This document shows positions 1 to 6,112 of a DNA stretch of 7,356 nucleotides, in pieces. The DNA lies in contig JASFRI010000207.1 of assembly GCA_050115015.1 (NCBI GenBank), forward strand, positions 1 to 7,356, written 5' to 3'. Numbering within the stretch: position 1 is the stretch's first letter; every line of letters starts with the position of its first letter. The notes below the pieces were generated by a model. That model saw only the letters and a list, made by a program, of their open reading frames with translations. It did no database searches and was not told the origin of the DNA. Both the position numbers and the translations under genes were made by a program. The stretch comes from JASFRI01 sp050115015. Its GTDB lineage: Bacteria; Acidobacteriota; Polarisedimenticolia; CBDVAL01.

Positions 1-2
1 AT

Positions 3-755
3 CTCGTCGAACGGATCGACGCGGCGCTGCGCGCTGCCGGTGTCGAGCGCCGGGTCTACAACCCGTGGGACGAGTCCTTCGGCGACGATCTCCCCATCTT
101 CATCCAGGCGGCGACGGTCCTGCGGGAGCGGCTCGACGAGCCCCGGGTCCTGTGCAACGTCCCCACGACGACGTACTACGGGCGTCCCCCGGTGGGGCCG
201 GAGCGCGCCCTCGCGCCGCACTGCAACGCGTGGTGGGTGTACGGCACGCTCACCGACGAGGAGCGCGCCCGGGAACTCGCCCGGGGGACCTGGTTGATGG
301 GGCGCTTCGAGCCCGAGGGACCGGCGAGGGCCCGGGCGGCCGCGGGCCTGCTGCGCTGGCGGCGGCGGGAGATGGGCGGCAACTGGTGGGCCTACGACGT
401 GATGAAGGGGAGCGCGAACACCCAGCTGGACGGACCCTCGTGGGGGGACCGGTGTCTGAGCTACCCGACGGTCCCGCCGTCGCCGCGGCTGGCCTGGGAG
501 TGGACCCGGGTGGGGCACGAGGACCTGCGCTACCTGGCGACGCTGGAGCGCTGGGTCGCGGAGGGGGCGCCGGAGGATTCCCGCGCGGCGCGGCGTGCCG
601 TGCGGCGCGGGGAACGCCTCCTGGAGGAGCTTCGCGAGGCGGTCGACCCCACCTCCTCGGACGCCTTGGAGGCCCCGGAGGCCTACGAGGAGGCCCGGGA
701 GCGCGTGCTGGAGGCGCTCCTGGCGCTGCACGAGGCCCGCGCCGCCTCGCCCTAG
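3..755 (+). CDS. C-terminal part of a DUF4091 / GH123-like putative glycoside hydrolase (5' truncated)
   Basis: The reading frame is open from the window edge (first full codon at 3) to TAG at 753-755, giving 250 visible residues. The start lies upstream, outside the window. Visible landmarks fit the end of the DUF4091/GH123-like (beta/alpha)8 fold. A Tyr-Asn-Pro-Trp-Asp-Glu stretch at fragment residues 19-24 has the adjacent Asp-Glu pair typical of the catalytic site in this group. Aromatic-rich strands follow (Asn-Ala-Trp-Trp near 75-78, Gly-Asn-Trp-Trp near 128). Next come Trp-Gly-Asp-Arg-Cys-Leu-Ser-Tyr-Pro at 147-155 and Pro-Arg-Leu...His-Glu-Asp-Leu-Arg-Tyr-Leu at 161-178. These last two match the family's 'dG-l-YP ... 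SlRle-lReGiEDyeyL' ending. A charged helical tail follows. Family membership is recognised by eye; the substrate is unknown. GH123 enzymes act on N-acetylgalactosaminides, but DUF4091 members are mostly uncharacterised. The signal peptide, if any, is not visible. Confidence 0.62.
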   Translation, partial: LVERIDAALRAAGVERRVYNPWDESFGDDLPIFIQAATVLRERLDEPRVLCNVPTTTYYGRPPVGPERALAPHCNAWWVYGTLTDEERARELARGTWLMGRFEPEGPARARAAAGLLRWRRREMGGNWWAYDVMKGSANTQLDGPSWGDRCLSYPTVPPSPRLAWEWTRVGHEDLRYLATLERWVAEGAPEDSRAARRAVRRGERLLEELREAVDPTSSDALEAPEAYEEARERVLEALLALHEARAASP

Positions 756-790
756 CCCGGGTGATTCACGAACGCCAGGTAGCGGCGGAG

Positions 791-816
791 CCATCCTCCT
801 GATGGGGACGGTTTTT
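791..816 (+). terminator. Possible weak rho-independent terminator after the hydrolase gene
   Basis: CCATCC (791-796) can pair with GGACGG (806-811) with one A-C mismatch, and is followed directly by five T residues (812-816). An alternative inner stem is CCATC (791-795) with GATGG (801-805) around a 5-nt loop. The T-run is conspicuous in such GC-rich DNA and the site lies 36 bp after the hydrolase stop. The stem is short and imperfect, so this is a tentative call. Confidence 0.35.
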
Positions 817-877
817 CCTCGAGGTCACGATCTTCCGCGGCGAGACGGTCTGTCGGAAGGGCCGCGGCTCGGCCGCC

Positions 878-886
878 TGCTATACT
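878..886 (+). promoter_or_regulatory. Extended -10 promoter for holA (TGCTATACT)
   Basis: TGC-TATACT is a TGn extended -10 followed by a hexamer matching TATAAT at 5 of 6 positions. No good -35 hexamer lies 16-18 bp upstream (858-863 is AGGGCC), which is consistent with an extended -10 promoter. Transcription would begin near 893 and leave an untranslated leader of about 60 nt before the GTG at 952. It is an A/T-rich island in a GC-rich intergenic stretch (756-951), in which I see no gene. Confidence 0.5.
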
Positions 887-942
887 CGGGAGGACGCGGC
901 GCTCCGTCGCGCCCTCACCCCGGAACGACCGGCATCTCCACG

Positions 943-948
943 AGGAGG
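943..948 (+). promoter_or_regulatory. Ribosome binding site fixing the holA GTG start
   Basis: AGGAGG is a full Shine-Dalgarno match, 3 nt before the GTG at 952. The spacing is short, but the frame has no better start nearby. This decides against the in-frame ATG at 802, which would add 50 residues of non-conserved Arg/Gly/Pro-rich sequence and would start upstream of the predicted promoter. Confidence 0.65.
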
Positions 949-951
949 AAC

Positions 952-2400
952 GTGGCCGCAGCGAAGCGCGACCTGGACAGGGACCTGCGCAAGGCCGTGG
1001 AGGCGATCCGCGCCGGCAAGCGGCCGCGGGCCTGCCTGGTGTGCGGCGACGACGCCTACCTGCGCGGCCGCGCCGCGAAGGCCCTGGGGGAGGCGCTGAT
1101 CCCCGAGGCGGAGCGCACTCCCTTCAACTTCCGGGTGATCGAGGGGGGCGAGGAAGACCCCCGGGATCTCCTGGGCTCCCTGCGGACGTACTCCCTGTTC
1201 GGCGGCCCCACGGTGATCTGGATCGCCGGCACCCGCCTCCTGGTCTCCTCCCTGAACGCGGGGGACGTGCTGCAGGCCGCCGGGGCCGCCTGGGTGGAGG
1301 CCGCGGCCCGGGAGGACGAGCCGGGCCGGGCCCGGGCGGCCCGGGACGTGCTGAAGGTCCTCACGGTGCGGCACCTGGGGCTCGAGGCCCTCGACCCCGG
1401 GGGCGACGGGGACGACTCGCTGGCCGACCTGCTGGACGGCGAGCTGCCGTCCTGGCTCGGCGAGGTGCACGCCTACTGCGTGGAGCACGACCTGGCGCCG
1501 GCCGCCGGCGGCGGCGAGGCGGATCTCGTCGCGGCGCTGGAGGAGGGCTGGCCCGAGGACAACACGCTGGTGCTCGTGGCGGATACCTGCGACCGGCGGC
1601 TGAAGCTGTTCAAGAGCCTCCAGAAGCACGGCGTGGTCCTGGACGCCGGAACGGCGCCCCGGGACGAGCGCGGCGCCGCGCTGCTCTCCCGCAGCCAGCT
1701 CGACGGGATGACCGAGGCGGCGGGCGCGAAGATGGGCGCGGCGGCGCGGGCGCTGCTCGAGCGCAAGGTCGGGTTCGACCTGGCCCGGCTGGAGAACGAG
1801 GTGATCAAGCTGGCCACGTACGCCGGCGAGGGAAAGCCGATCACCGAGGCCGACGTGGAGGCGGTGGTCGGCTGGACCCGGGAGGAGGGGCAGTGGGAGC
1901 TGGCCAACGCGGTGCAGGAGCGCGACCTGCCGCGGGCCCTCCGCGCCCTGCGCCGCACCCTCGACCACGGCGTCCCGCCGGTGCGCATCTTCTTCCAGCT
2001 CGCCGGCAAGGTGCGGGACCTGCTGCACGCCCACGCGGTGATCCGGGGCCCCCTGTCCGGGGCCTGGCGCCCCGGGATGGACCAGCGGGCCTACCAGGCC
2101 CGGGTCCGGCCGCGGATCGAGGCGATCCTGGAGGAGCAGGGGAAGGACGGGGAAGCCTGGACGGCATTCCTGCGTTCCCATCCCTGGGCGCTGTTCAAGT
2201 CCCTGGAGGCCGCGGGCCGCTACAGCGTCCCCGAGCTGCTCGAGGCCCTGGAGGCGGTCTACGACACGAACCGGGACCTGGTCGGCGGCGGCGGCCCACC
2301 CGCGGCGCGGCTCGAGCAGCTCGTGATCCGGGTGCTGTCCCGGAACCCGGCTCGACCCGGGGCGGGCCGGACGCTAGGATCCACCCGGGGCGGCGCCTGA
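952..2400 (+). CDS. holA: DNA polymerase III subunit delta (clamp-loader subunit), unusually long
   Basis: Delta is the clamp-loader subunit that binds and opens the beta sliding clamp, in the cytosol. The GTG at 952 was chosen because AGGAGG (943-948) lies just upstream and the family's N-terminal strand begins shortly after; the frame stays open further upstream but reads as non-coding. The product is 482 residues, against 343 in E. coli. Residues 27-37 (Ala-Cys-Leu-Val-Cys-Gly-Asp-Asp-Ala-Tyr-Leu) match the degenerate nucleotide-site strand of delta ('YLLyGeDpyL'). Ser-Leu-Phe at 81-83 aligns with the Leu-Phe clamp-contact pair of E. coli delta. Residues 204-230 (Asn-Thr-Leu-Val-Leu-Val-Ala-Asp...Asp-Arg-Arg-Leu-Lys-Leu-Phe-Lys) match the second beta-strand block. 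A lid region (about 265-310) and the helical collar domain (about 315-465, with Ser-His-Pro-Trp at 409-412) follow. The excess length lies mainly at residues 97-200. The last 15 residues are low-complexity. Confidence 0.9.
   Translation: MAAAKRDLDRDLRKAVEAIRAGKRPRACLVCGDDAYLRGRAAKALGEALIPEAERTPFNFRVIEGGEEDPRDLLGSLRTYSLFGGPTVIWIAGTRLLVSSLNAGDVLQAAGAAWVEAAAREDEPGRARAARDVLKVLTVRHLGLEALDPGGDGDDSLADLLDGELPSWLGEVHAYCVEHDLAPAAGGGEADLVAALEEGWPEDNTLVLVADTCDRRLKLFKSLQKHGVVLDAGTAPRDERGAALLSRSQLDGMTEAAGAKMGAAARALLERKVGFDLARLENEVIKLATYAGEGKPITEADVEAVVGWTREEGQWELANAVQERDLPRALRALRRTLDHGVPPVRIFFQLAGKVRDLLHAHAVIRGPLSGAWRPGMDQRAYQARVRPRIEAILEEQGKDGEAWTAFLRSHPWALFKSLEAAGRYSVPELLEALEAVYDTNRDLVGGGGPPAARLEQLVIRVLSRNPARPGAGRTLGSTRGGA
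2352..2380 (+). promoter_or_regulatory. Likely sigma-70-type promoter for the secreted-protein gene, inside the 3' end of holA
   Basis: TCGACC (2352-2357, 4 of 6 to TTGACA) and TAGGAT (2375-2380, 4 of 6 to TATAAT) are separated by exactly 17 bp. Transcription would start near 2387, about 60 nt before the ATG at 2448. The element overlaps the last codons of holA, where the protein loses recognisable family sequence. The 17-bp spacing is the same as in the stronger lysS promoter in this window. Confidence 0.42.
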
Positions 2401-2447
2401 GCGCCCCCCTTCCGGCTCCACGCTGCGGAGCGTTCGAGGAGAGGACG

Positions 2448-3110
2448 ATGCGCGCTTCCACGACCCGACACGCGGCCCTCCGGCCGCTGACCCTGGCGGC
2501 CCTGGCGGCGGTCCTGGCCGGTTCCGGCGCGGCGGCCGGCGTCTTCCGCCCCGAGCCCTATCCTTCCTGGGAGGGGCCCGACGGCGTCAGCCAGAAGCTC
2601 AACCTCTACACCTACTACGAGGAGCACGAGGGGCTGCGGGTCTTCGTGGGCACCGAGGTGATGCGGTTCCACGAGGACGAGACCTACTTCCCGATGCAGA
2701 TCGCCGTGGGCAACTCCAACGCCAAGCCGGTGGTGCTCACCCCGGAGGAGTTCGTCCTCACCGACGACCAGGGCGTCTACTACCCGGCGGCGAAGCAGCA
2801 GGATATCGCCAGCGAGTACCGCAAGGGCGCGTTCGACCAGCGCATGATCGCCAACGCGAACTTCCTCGGCAACAAGTTCGTCAACTTCATCCAGGTGCCG
2901 TCGCTGTTCTATCCGAACATCAGCGCCACCGGCGTGAAGAACGATCACATCGAGCTGCCCAAGGGGACGTTTCTCAGCGACGTGCTCTACTTCCGCAAGC
3001 CGCTGGGAGCGCTCCAGGAACGGGTGTTCACGCTGACCGTGTACTTCCCGCAGCAGGAGCGCCAGATGGACGTGAAGTTCGTCCTCCCGGGCAAGGCGAA
3101 GAAGGACTGA
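2448..3110 (+). CDS. Secreted (periplasmic or exported) protein of unknown function
   Basis: This is a 220-residue protein starting at ATG 2448 behind AGGAG (2437-2441, 6 nt spacing). It has a classic Sec signal peptide: basic N-region with Arg at 2, 7 and 12, hydrophobic Ala/Leu core about 13-24, and small residues Ala-Ala-Ala-Gly at 28-31, with likely cleavage near 30. There is no lipobox Cys and no further membrane segment. The mature part is rich in Tyr, Phe and alternating hydrophobic residues, suggesting an all-beta domain. Val-Leu-Thr-Pro-Glu-Glu-Phe-Val-Leu-Thr-Asp-Asp-Gln-Gly at 96-109 resembles the strand-turn pattern of Ig-like domains such as DUF4352, and a late strand is Val-Phe-Thr-Leu-Thr-Val-Tyr-Phe at 193-200. 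The end is basic (Lys-Ala-Lys-Lys-Asp). It contains only one Trp and no Cys, so no disulfides. I do not recognise the family. It probably has its own promoter inside holA and converges on lysS 7 bp downstream. Confidence 0.85.
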   Translation: MRASTTRHAALRPLTLAALAAVLAGSGAAAGVFRPEPYPSWEGPDGVSQKLNLYTYYEEHEGLRVFVGTEVMRFHEDETYFPMQIAVGNSNAKPVVLTPEEFVLTDDQGVYYPAAKQQDIASEYRKGAFDQRMIANANFLGNKFVNFIQVPSLFYPNISATGVKNDHIELPKGTFLSDVLYFRKPLGALQERVFTLTVYFPQQERQMDVKFVLPGKAKKD

Positions 3111-3117
3111 CCGCCCC

Positions 3118-4686
3118 TCAGCCGCCCGTGGCGGGGGCGGCGGCGGCCCGCTCCAGCGACTCGCGCACCCGGTCCCGCCCGACCAGCATGACGAAGGGCC
3201 CGAAGCGCGGACCGTGGTCCTGGCCGCAGAGCGCACGGTAGAGCACCCGGAACCCCTCCCGCGCCGGGATGTCCAGGCCGCGGGCCACGTCGAAGGCGCC
3301 GGTCTGCACGGCCTCCTCGTCGGCCGCCGTCTCCAGCATCCGCGCCGTCGCCGCGAGCAGCTCGCGCTCCCTGTCGTCGAACCGCACCTCCGGCGCGGCG
3401 GGCAGCCGGATCTCCCGGTGGAAGGCCATCGCATCGTCGATCAGCTCCCGGAGGAAGGCCTCGCTCCCGGGATGCTCGCCCCGGTACTCGTGGACGTAGC
3501 GGGCGACGACGTCCGGATCCTCCCCGCCCACGGCGGCGACGAGGTTCAGGAGCATGGAGTAGCTCACCCGGTAGCGGTAGGGATGCTCCGCCGGCAGCTC
3601 CGGGTGGATGAAGCGCAATTCCGGCGCGCGCTCGTCCCCCTCGCCGTCGTACCGGGTGTCCAGCAGGTCGAGGTACTCGTCCACGGACCGTGCCAGGCCG
3701 TCCCAGGACAGGCGGCGGGCCTTGCGCGGGTTGCGGAACAGGAACAGCGCCAGCGACTCCTGCGGGGCGTAGCGCAGCCAGCTCTCCACGGTGATCCCCT
3801 TGCCGACGGACTTGGAGATCTTCGCACCGCTCTCGTCGAGGAACATCTCGTAGAAGTAGTGGACCGGCGGCTTGCCGCCCAGCATCCGCACGATCTTCCG
3901 GCTCAGGTCCGCGGATTCGATGAGGTCCTTGCCGTACATCTCGTAGTGCACCCCGAACACGAACCAGCGCAGGGCCCAGTCCACCTTCCAGCCGACCTTC
4001 ACGTGCCCGTCCAGGACCGAGATCTCCCCGTCGGCGCCGCAGCCGGGCTCCCCGCCCACCGGCCGGTCGCAGCGGTACGTGATGGCGTCGCGGTCGGGAA
4101 GGTATCCGGTCACCGTCGTGCTGTAGAGGCGCCCGCAGGCCGTGCAGATCGGGATGAAGGGCGACCAGCCCTCGCGCTTCTCCGGCGAGAGGGTCGGCAG
4201 GATGAGGCCGCGGATCGCCTCGACGTGGGCCAGGATCGCCCGCAGGCCGTCGTTGAAGCCGCCGCCGCGGTACTGCTCCCGGGAGGAGCGGAAGGTGTAG
4301 GAGAAGCCGTAGCGGTCGAGCATCTTCCGGAGCTCGCCGTTGTTGTGGTCCGCGTAGCTCGTGCAGCAGCCGAAGGGATCAGGGATGTCGCACAGCGGCT
4401 TGCCGAGGTTCGCCTCGAGCATCCGGCGGGGCTCGCCGACGAAGCTCAGCGGGACCTTGCGCAGCCCGTCCATGTCGTCGGAGAAGGCGTAGATCTCCGA
4501 GGGGAGATCCGGCCGCAGTTCCGCCAGGGCCTGGCGGATCCAGCTCGTCCGCGCCACCTCGCAGAACGTGCCGATGTGCGGCAGCCCGGAGGGGCCGTAG
4601 CCGGTCTCGAAGAGGATGCGGGAGGCCTTGCCGAACCGCTGGAGGACGGCCTCCGCCTGCTCGTAGGGCCAGAGCCTGGGTGCCAA
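3118..4686 (-). CDS. lysS: Lysyl-tRNA synthetase, class I
   Basis: It charges tRNA-Lys with lysine using ATP, in the cytosol. This is the class I (Rossmann) form, unrelated to the usual bacterial class II enzyme. The product is 522 residues, normal for the family. The class I signatures are clear: Pro-His-Ile-Gly-Thr at 36-40 (HIGH) in Gly-Pro-Ser-Gly-Leu-Pro-His-Ile-Gly-Thr-Phe, and Lys-Ile-Ser-Lys-Ser at 289-293 (KMSKS). Cys181-x2-Cys184 and Cys206-x9-Cys216 form a probable zinc site in the insert. The Gly-Asn/Asp-His-type loops around 106-116 and the helical anticodon-binding C-terminal half (about 330-510) complete the fold. The start is TTG (4684-4686) with GGAGAA just upstream; the next in-frame Met is residue 72, past the HIGH motif. 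It has its own promoter, 80 bp after galK on the same strand, and ends 7 bp from the convergent secreted-protein gene. In bacteria the gene is also called lysK. Confidence 0.96.
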   Translation of the reverse strand: MAPRLWPYEQAEAVLQRFGKASRILFETGYGPSGLPHIGTFCEVARTSWIRQALAELRPDLPSEIYAFSDDMDGLRKVPLSFVGEPRRMLEANLGKPLCDIPDPFGCCTSYADHNNGELRKMLDRYGFSYTFRSSREQYRGGGFNDGLRAILAHVEAIRGLILPTLSPEKREGWSPFIPICTACGRLYSTTVTGYLPDRDAITYRCDRPVGGEPGCGADGEISVLDGHVKVGWKVDWALRWFVFGVHYEMYGKDLIESADLSRKIVRMLGGKPPVHYFYEMFLDESGAKISKSVGKGITVESWLRYAPQESLALFLFRNPRKARRLSWDGLARSVDEYLDLLDTRYDGEGDERAPELRFIHPELPAEHPYRYRVSYSMLLNLVAAVGGEDPDVVARYVHEYRGEHPGSEAFLRELIDDAMAFHREIRLPAAPEVRFDDRERELLAATARMLETAADEEAVQTGAFDVARGLDIPAREGFRVLYRALCGQDHGPRFGPFVMLVGRDRVRESLERAAAAPATGG

Positions 4687-4690
4687 GGGG

Positions 4691-4696
4691 TTCTCC
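4691..4696 (-). promoter_or_regulatory. Ribosome binding site deciding the TTG start of lysS
   Basis: Read on the minus strand, GGAGAA lies 4 nt before the TTG (GGAG with 6 nt spacing). This supports TTG as the true initiator, since no ATG or GTG precedes the HIGH motif in a usable position. Confidence 0.6.
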
Positions 4697-4721
4697 GGGA
4701 CGATCGTGGCGCGACGGCCGG

Positions 4722-4750
4722 ATGGTAGAACCGGCCCCCGGACGTGTCAA
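4722..4750 (-). promoter_or_regulatory. Sigma-70-type promoter for lysS (TTGACA-17-TACCAT)
   Basis: On the minus strand, a perfect -35 TTGACA (4745-4750) and a -10 TACCAT (4722-4727, 4 of 6) are separated by exactly 17 bp. Transcription would start near 4715, about 29 nt upstream of the TTG codon. It occupies most of the 80-bp gap between galK and lysS, so lysS can be transcribed independently even if galK reads through. This is the best promoter match in the window. Confidence 0.72.
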
Positions 4751-4766
4751 CCCGGCCGCGGAGGCG

Positions 4767-5939
4767 TCACTCCGAGTGCAGCCGGCGGGCGCCGTCGGAG
4801 GCGCGGTGCACGGTGATCGACGGCGGCGCACCGAACCGCGCGGCGTAGCGCCGGGAGGCCACGTCCTGCAGCTCCGGGACCGCCTCCTCCCGCACCAGGC
4901 AGGCGACGCAGCCCCCGAACCCGGCCCCGGTCAGGCGCGCCCCGACCACGCCGGTCCGGGCCCGGGCCAGGTCCACGAGGTAGTCGAGCTCGGGGGTGGA
5001 GACCTCGTAGAGGTCCCGCAGGCTCGCGTGGGTCTCGAACATCGCCGCGCCGAACTCCACGACGTCCCCCCGGCGCAGGGCGTCGGCGCCGCGCAGGGCC
5101 CGGGCGAGATCCGAGACCACGTGGGCCGCCCGGTGCCGCAACGGCGCCGGCAGGTCGTGGACCACGGTGACGAGCCGGTCGGGGTTCACGTCCCGGAGCG
5201 CCGCGATCGGCTCGCCGAGCAGGTCCCGGATCGCCCGGACCGCCGCGTCGCACTCGGCCCGGCGGGACCCGAACTCCGAGCGCGCCAGCGCCCGGCGCAC
5301 CCCGGTGTCGAGGACCACTAGCACGTGCCGGGAGGGGAGCGGGACCTCCTCGTGCTCCAGGGAGCGGCAGTCGATCAGCAGCGCATGATCCCGGCGCCCC
5401 AGGTACGACGCGAAGGGGTCCATGACGCCGCAGCTCACCCCGGCGTGCCGCCCCTCGGCACGGCGGCAGAGCTCCACCACCTCCAGGGGGGCGAGGCCCA
5501 GGCCGAGGGAGCGGTCCAGCGCCGTGGTGACGGCGACGGTCAGGGTGGCGGAGCTGGACAGCCCGGAGCCCAGCGGGACCTCGCCGTGGACCAGCAGATC
5601 GAGCCCGGGGATCGAATGGCCGGCGTCGGCCAGCTCGTCCACCACGCCGCGCACATAGCGAGCCCAGTCGGGGACCTCCCCCTCGCCCCGCACGGAGAAG
5701 GCGCAGGTCTCGCCGAAGTTCTCCGAGCGTACCCGGACCTGTCCGTCCTCCCGGTGGGCCAGGGCGGCGTGGGTGTAGAGGTCGATGGCGGCGGGAAGGA
5801 CGAAGCCCTCGTTGTAGTCGGCGTGCCCCCCCAGCAGGCTCACCCGCCCCGGCGCGTGGACGCAGGTCTCCGGCCTGCGCTCGAAGGTCTTCTCGAACGC
5901 CTCGCGGAGGTGCTCCGTCGTCCGGTCCAGCGTCTCCAA
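4767..5939 (-). CDS. galK: Galactokinase-family GHMP kinase with altered sugar-site residues
   Basis: Galactokinase phosphorylates galactose at C1 with ATP (first step of the Leloir pathway). The product is 390 residues, typical for GalK. All three family motifs are present: motif 1 Gly-Arg-Val-Ser-Leu-Leu-Gly-Gly-His-Ala-Asp-Tyr-Asn at 31-43; motif 2, the ATP loop Pro-Leu-Gly-Ser-Gly-Leu-Ser-Ser-Ser at 122-130; motif 3 Gly-Ala-Arg-Leu-Thr-Gly-Ala-Gly-Phe-Gly-Gly-Cys at 333-344. Arg32 and Asp174 (in Gly-Val-Met-Asp-Pro) match the catalytic Arg/Asp pair. The canonical Glu of Gly-Glu-His-Thr-Asp-Tyr is Gly38, and the Tyr of Ser-Glu-Tyr is Phe223, so the substrate could be galactose or a related sugar. 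The start is TTG (5937-5939) behind GAGAGG, since no better in-frame start precedes motif 1. No galT or galE is adjacent. Confidence 0.88.
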   Translation of the reverse strand: METLDRTTEHLREAFEKTFERRPETCVHAPGRVSLLGGHADYNEGFVLPAAIDLYTHAALAHREDGQVRVRSENFGETCAFSVRGEGEVPDWARYVRGVVDELADAGHSIPGLDLLVHGEVPLGSGLSSSATLTVAVTTALDRSLGLGLAPLEVVELCRRAEGRHAGVSCGVMDPFASYLGRRDHALLIDCRSLEHEEVPLPSRHVLVVLDTGVRRALARSEFGSRRAECDAAVRAIRDLLGEPIAALRDVNPDRLVTVVHDLPAPLRHRAAHVVSDLARALRGADALRRGDVVEFGAAMFETHASLRDLYEVSTPELDYLVDLARARTGVVGARLTGAGFGGCVACLVREEAVPELQDVASRRYAARFGAPPSITVHRASDGARRLHSE

Positions 5940-5945
5940 GGGTCG

Positions 5946-5953
5946 CCTCTCCC
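5946..5953 (-). promoter_or_regulatory. Ribosome binding site deciding the TTG start of galK
   Basis: Minus-strand GGGAGAGG ends 6 nt before the TTG at 5937-5939. Its good spacing, together with family-like sequence beginning within about 25 residues, supports TTG as the initiator. Confidence 0.6.
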
Positions 5954-6095
5954 GGTGGCCCGGTTCACGAATCCGGCGGCGTCCGGGTGCCGCTGCCTCC
6001 GCGCCGCTCCCCGGGGCGCATCCCCGTGGCCACGCCCCGCTGGCGCACGTCGGCCGCGTGGCGCATCGGGGCCCCCCGGTCCGTCATCGCGCCGC

Positions 6096-6101
6096 AGGAT
6101 A
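6096..6101 (-). promoter_or_regulatory. Possible -10 element upstream of galK (TATCCT)
   Basis: TATCCT on the minus strand matches TATAAT at 4 of 6 positions and lies just after the glycosyltransferase stop. The best -35 candidates in the glycosyltransferase tail are poor (3 of 6). If used, the galK leader would be about 150 nt. The rest of the 173-bp gap (5940-6112) shows no convincing gene, terminator or operator. Confidence 0.22.
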
Positions 6102-6112
6102 CGCGACGGAGC

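Noticed and set aside
880..2181. Long minus-strand open frame (433 codons) opposite holA
   Set aside because: It is a GC-rich shadow frame: composition is dominated by Gly, Arg, Pro, Leu and His with no family features, whereas the plus-strand frame is clearly HolA.
2415..2431. GCTCC...GGAGC hairpin after holA considered as a terminator
   Set aside because: There is only a 5-bp stem with a 7-nt loop and no T-run; the following bases are the SD of the next gene.
3122..3140. Hairpin CCGCCC / GGGCGG near the convergent gene ends, considered as a bidirectional terminator
   Set aside because: It lies inside the last codons of lysS (Gly/Ala-rich coding sequence), has no T-run on either side, and such pairings are common in this GC-rich DNA.
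3214..4728. Plus-strand open frame of 504 codons opposite lysS
   Set aside because: It lies antisense to an unmistakable class I LysRS; its translation shows only the mirrored bias of GC-rich codons and no motif or plausible SD.
5965..6087. 40-codon minus-strand reading frame (ATG at 6085-6087) between the glycosyltransferase and galK
   Set aside because: It has no Shine-Dalgarno sequence, its Arg/Gly-rich composition is non-coding-like, and open frames of this length are expected by chance at this GC content.
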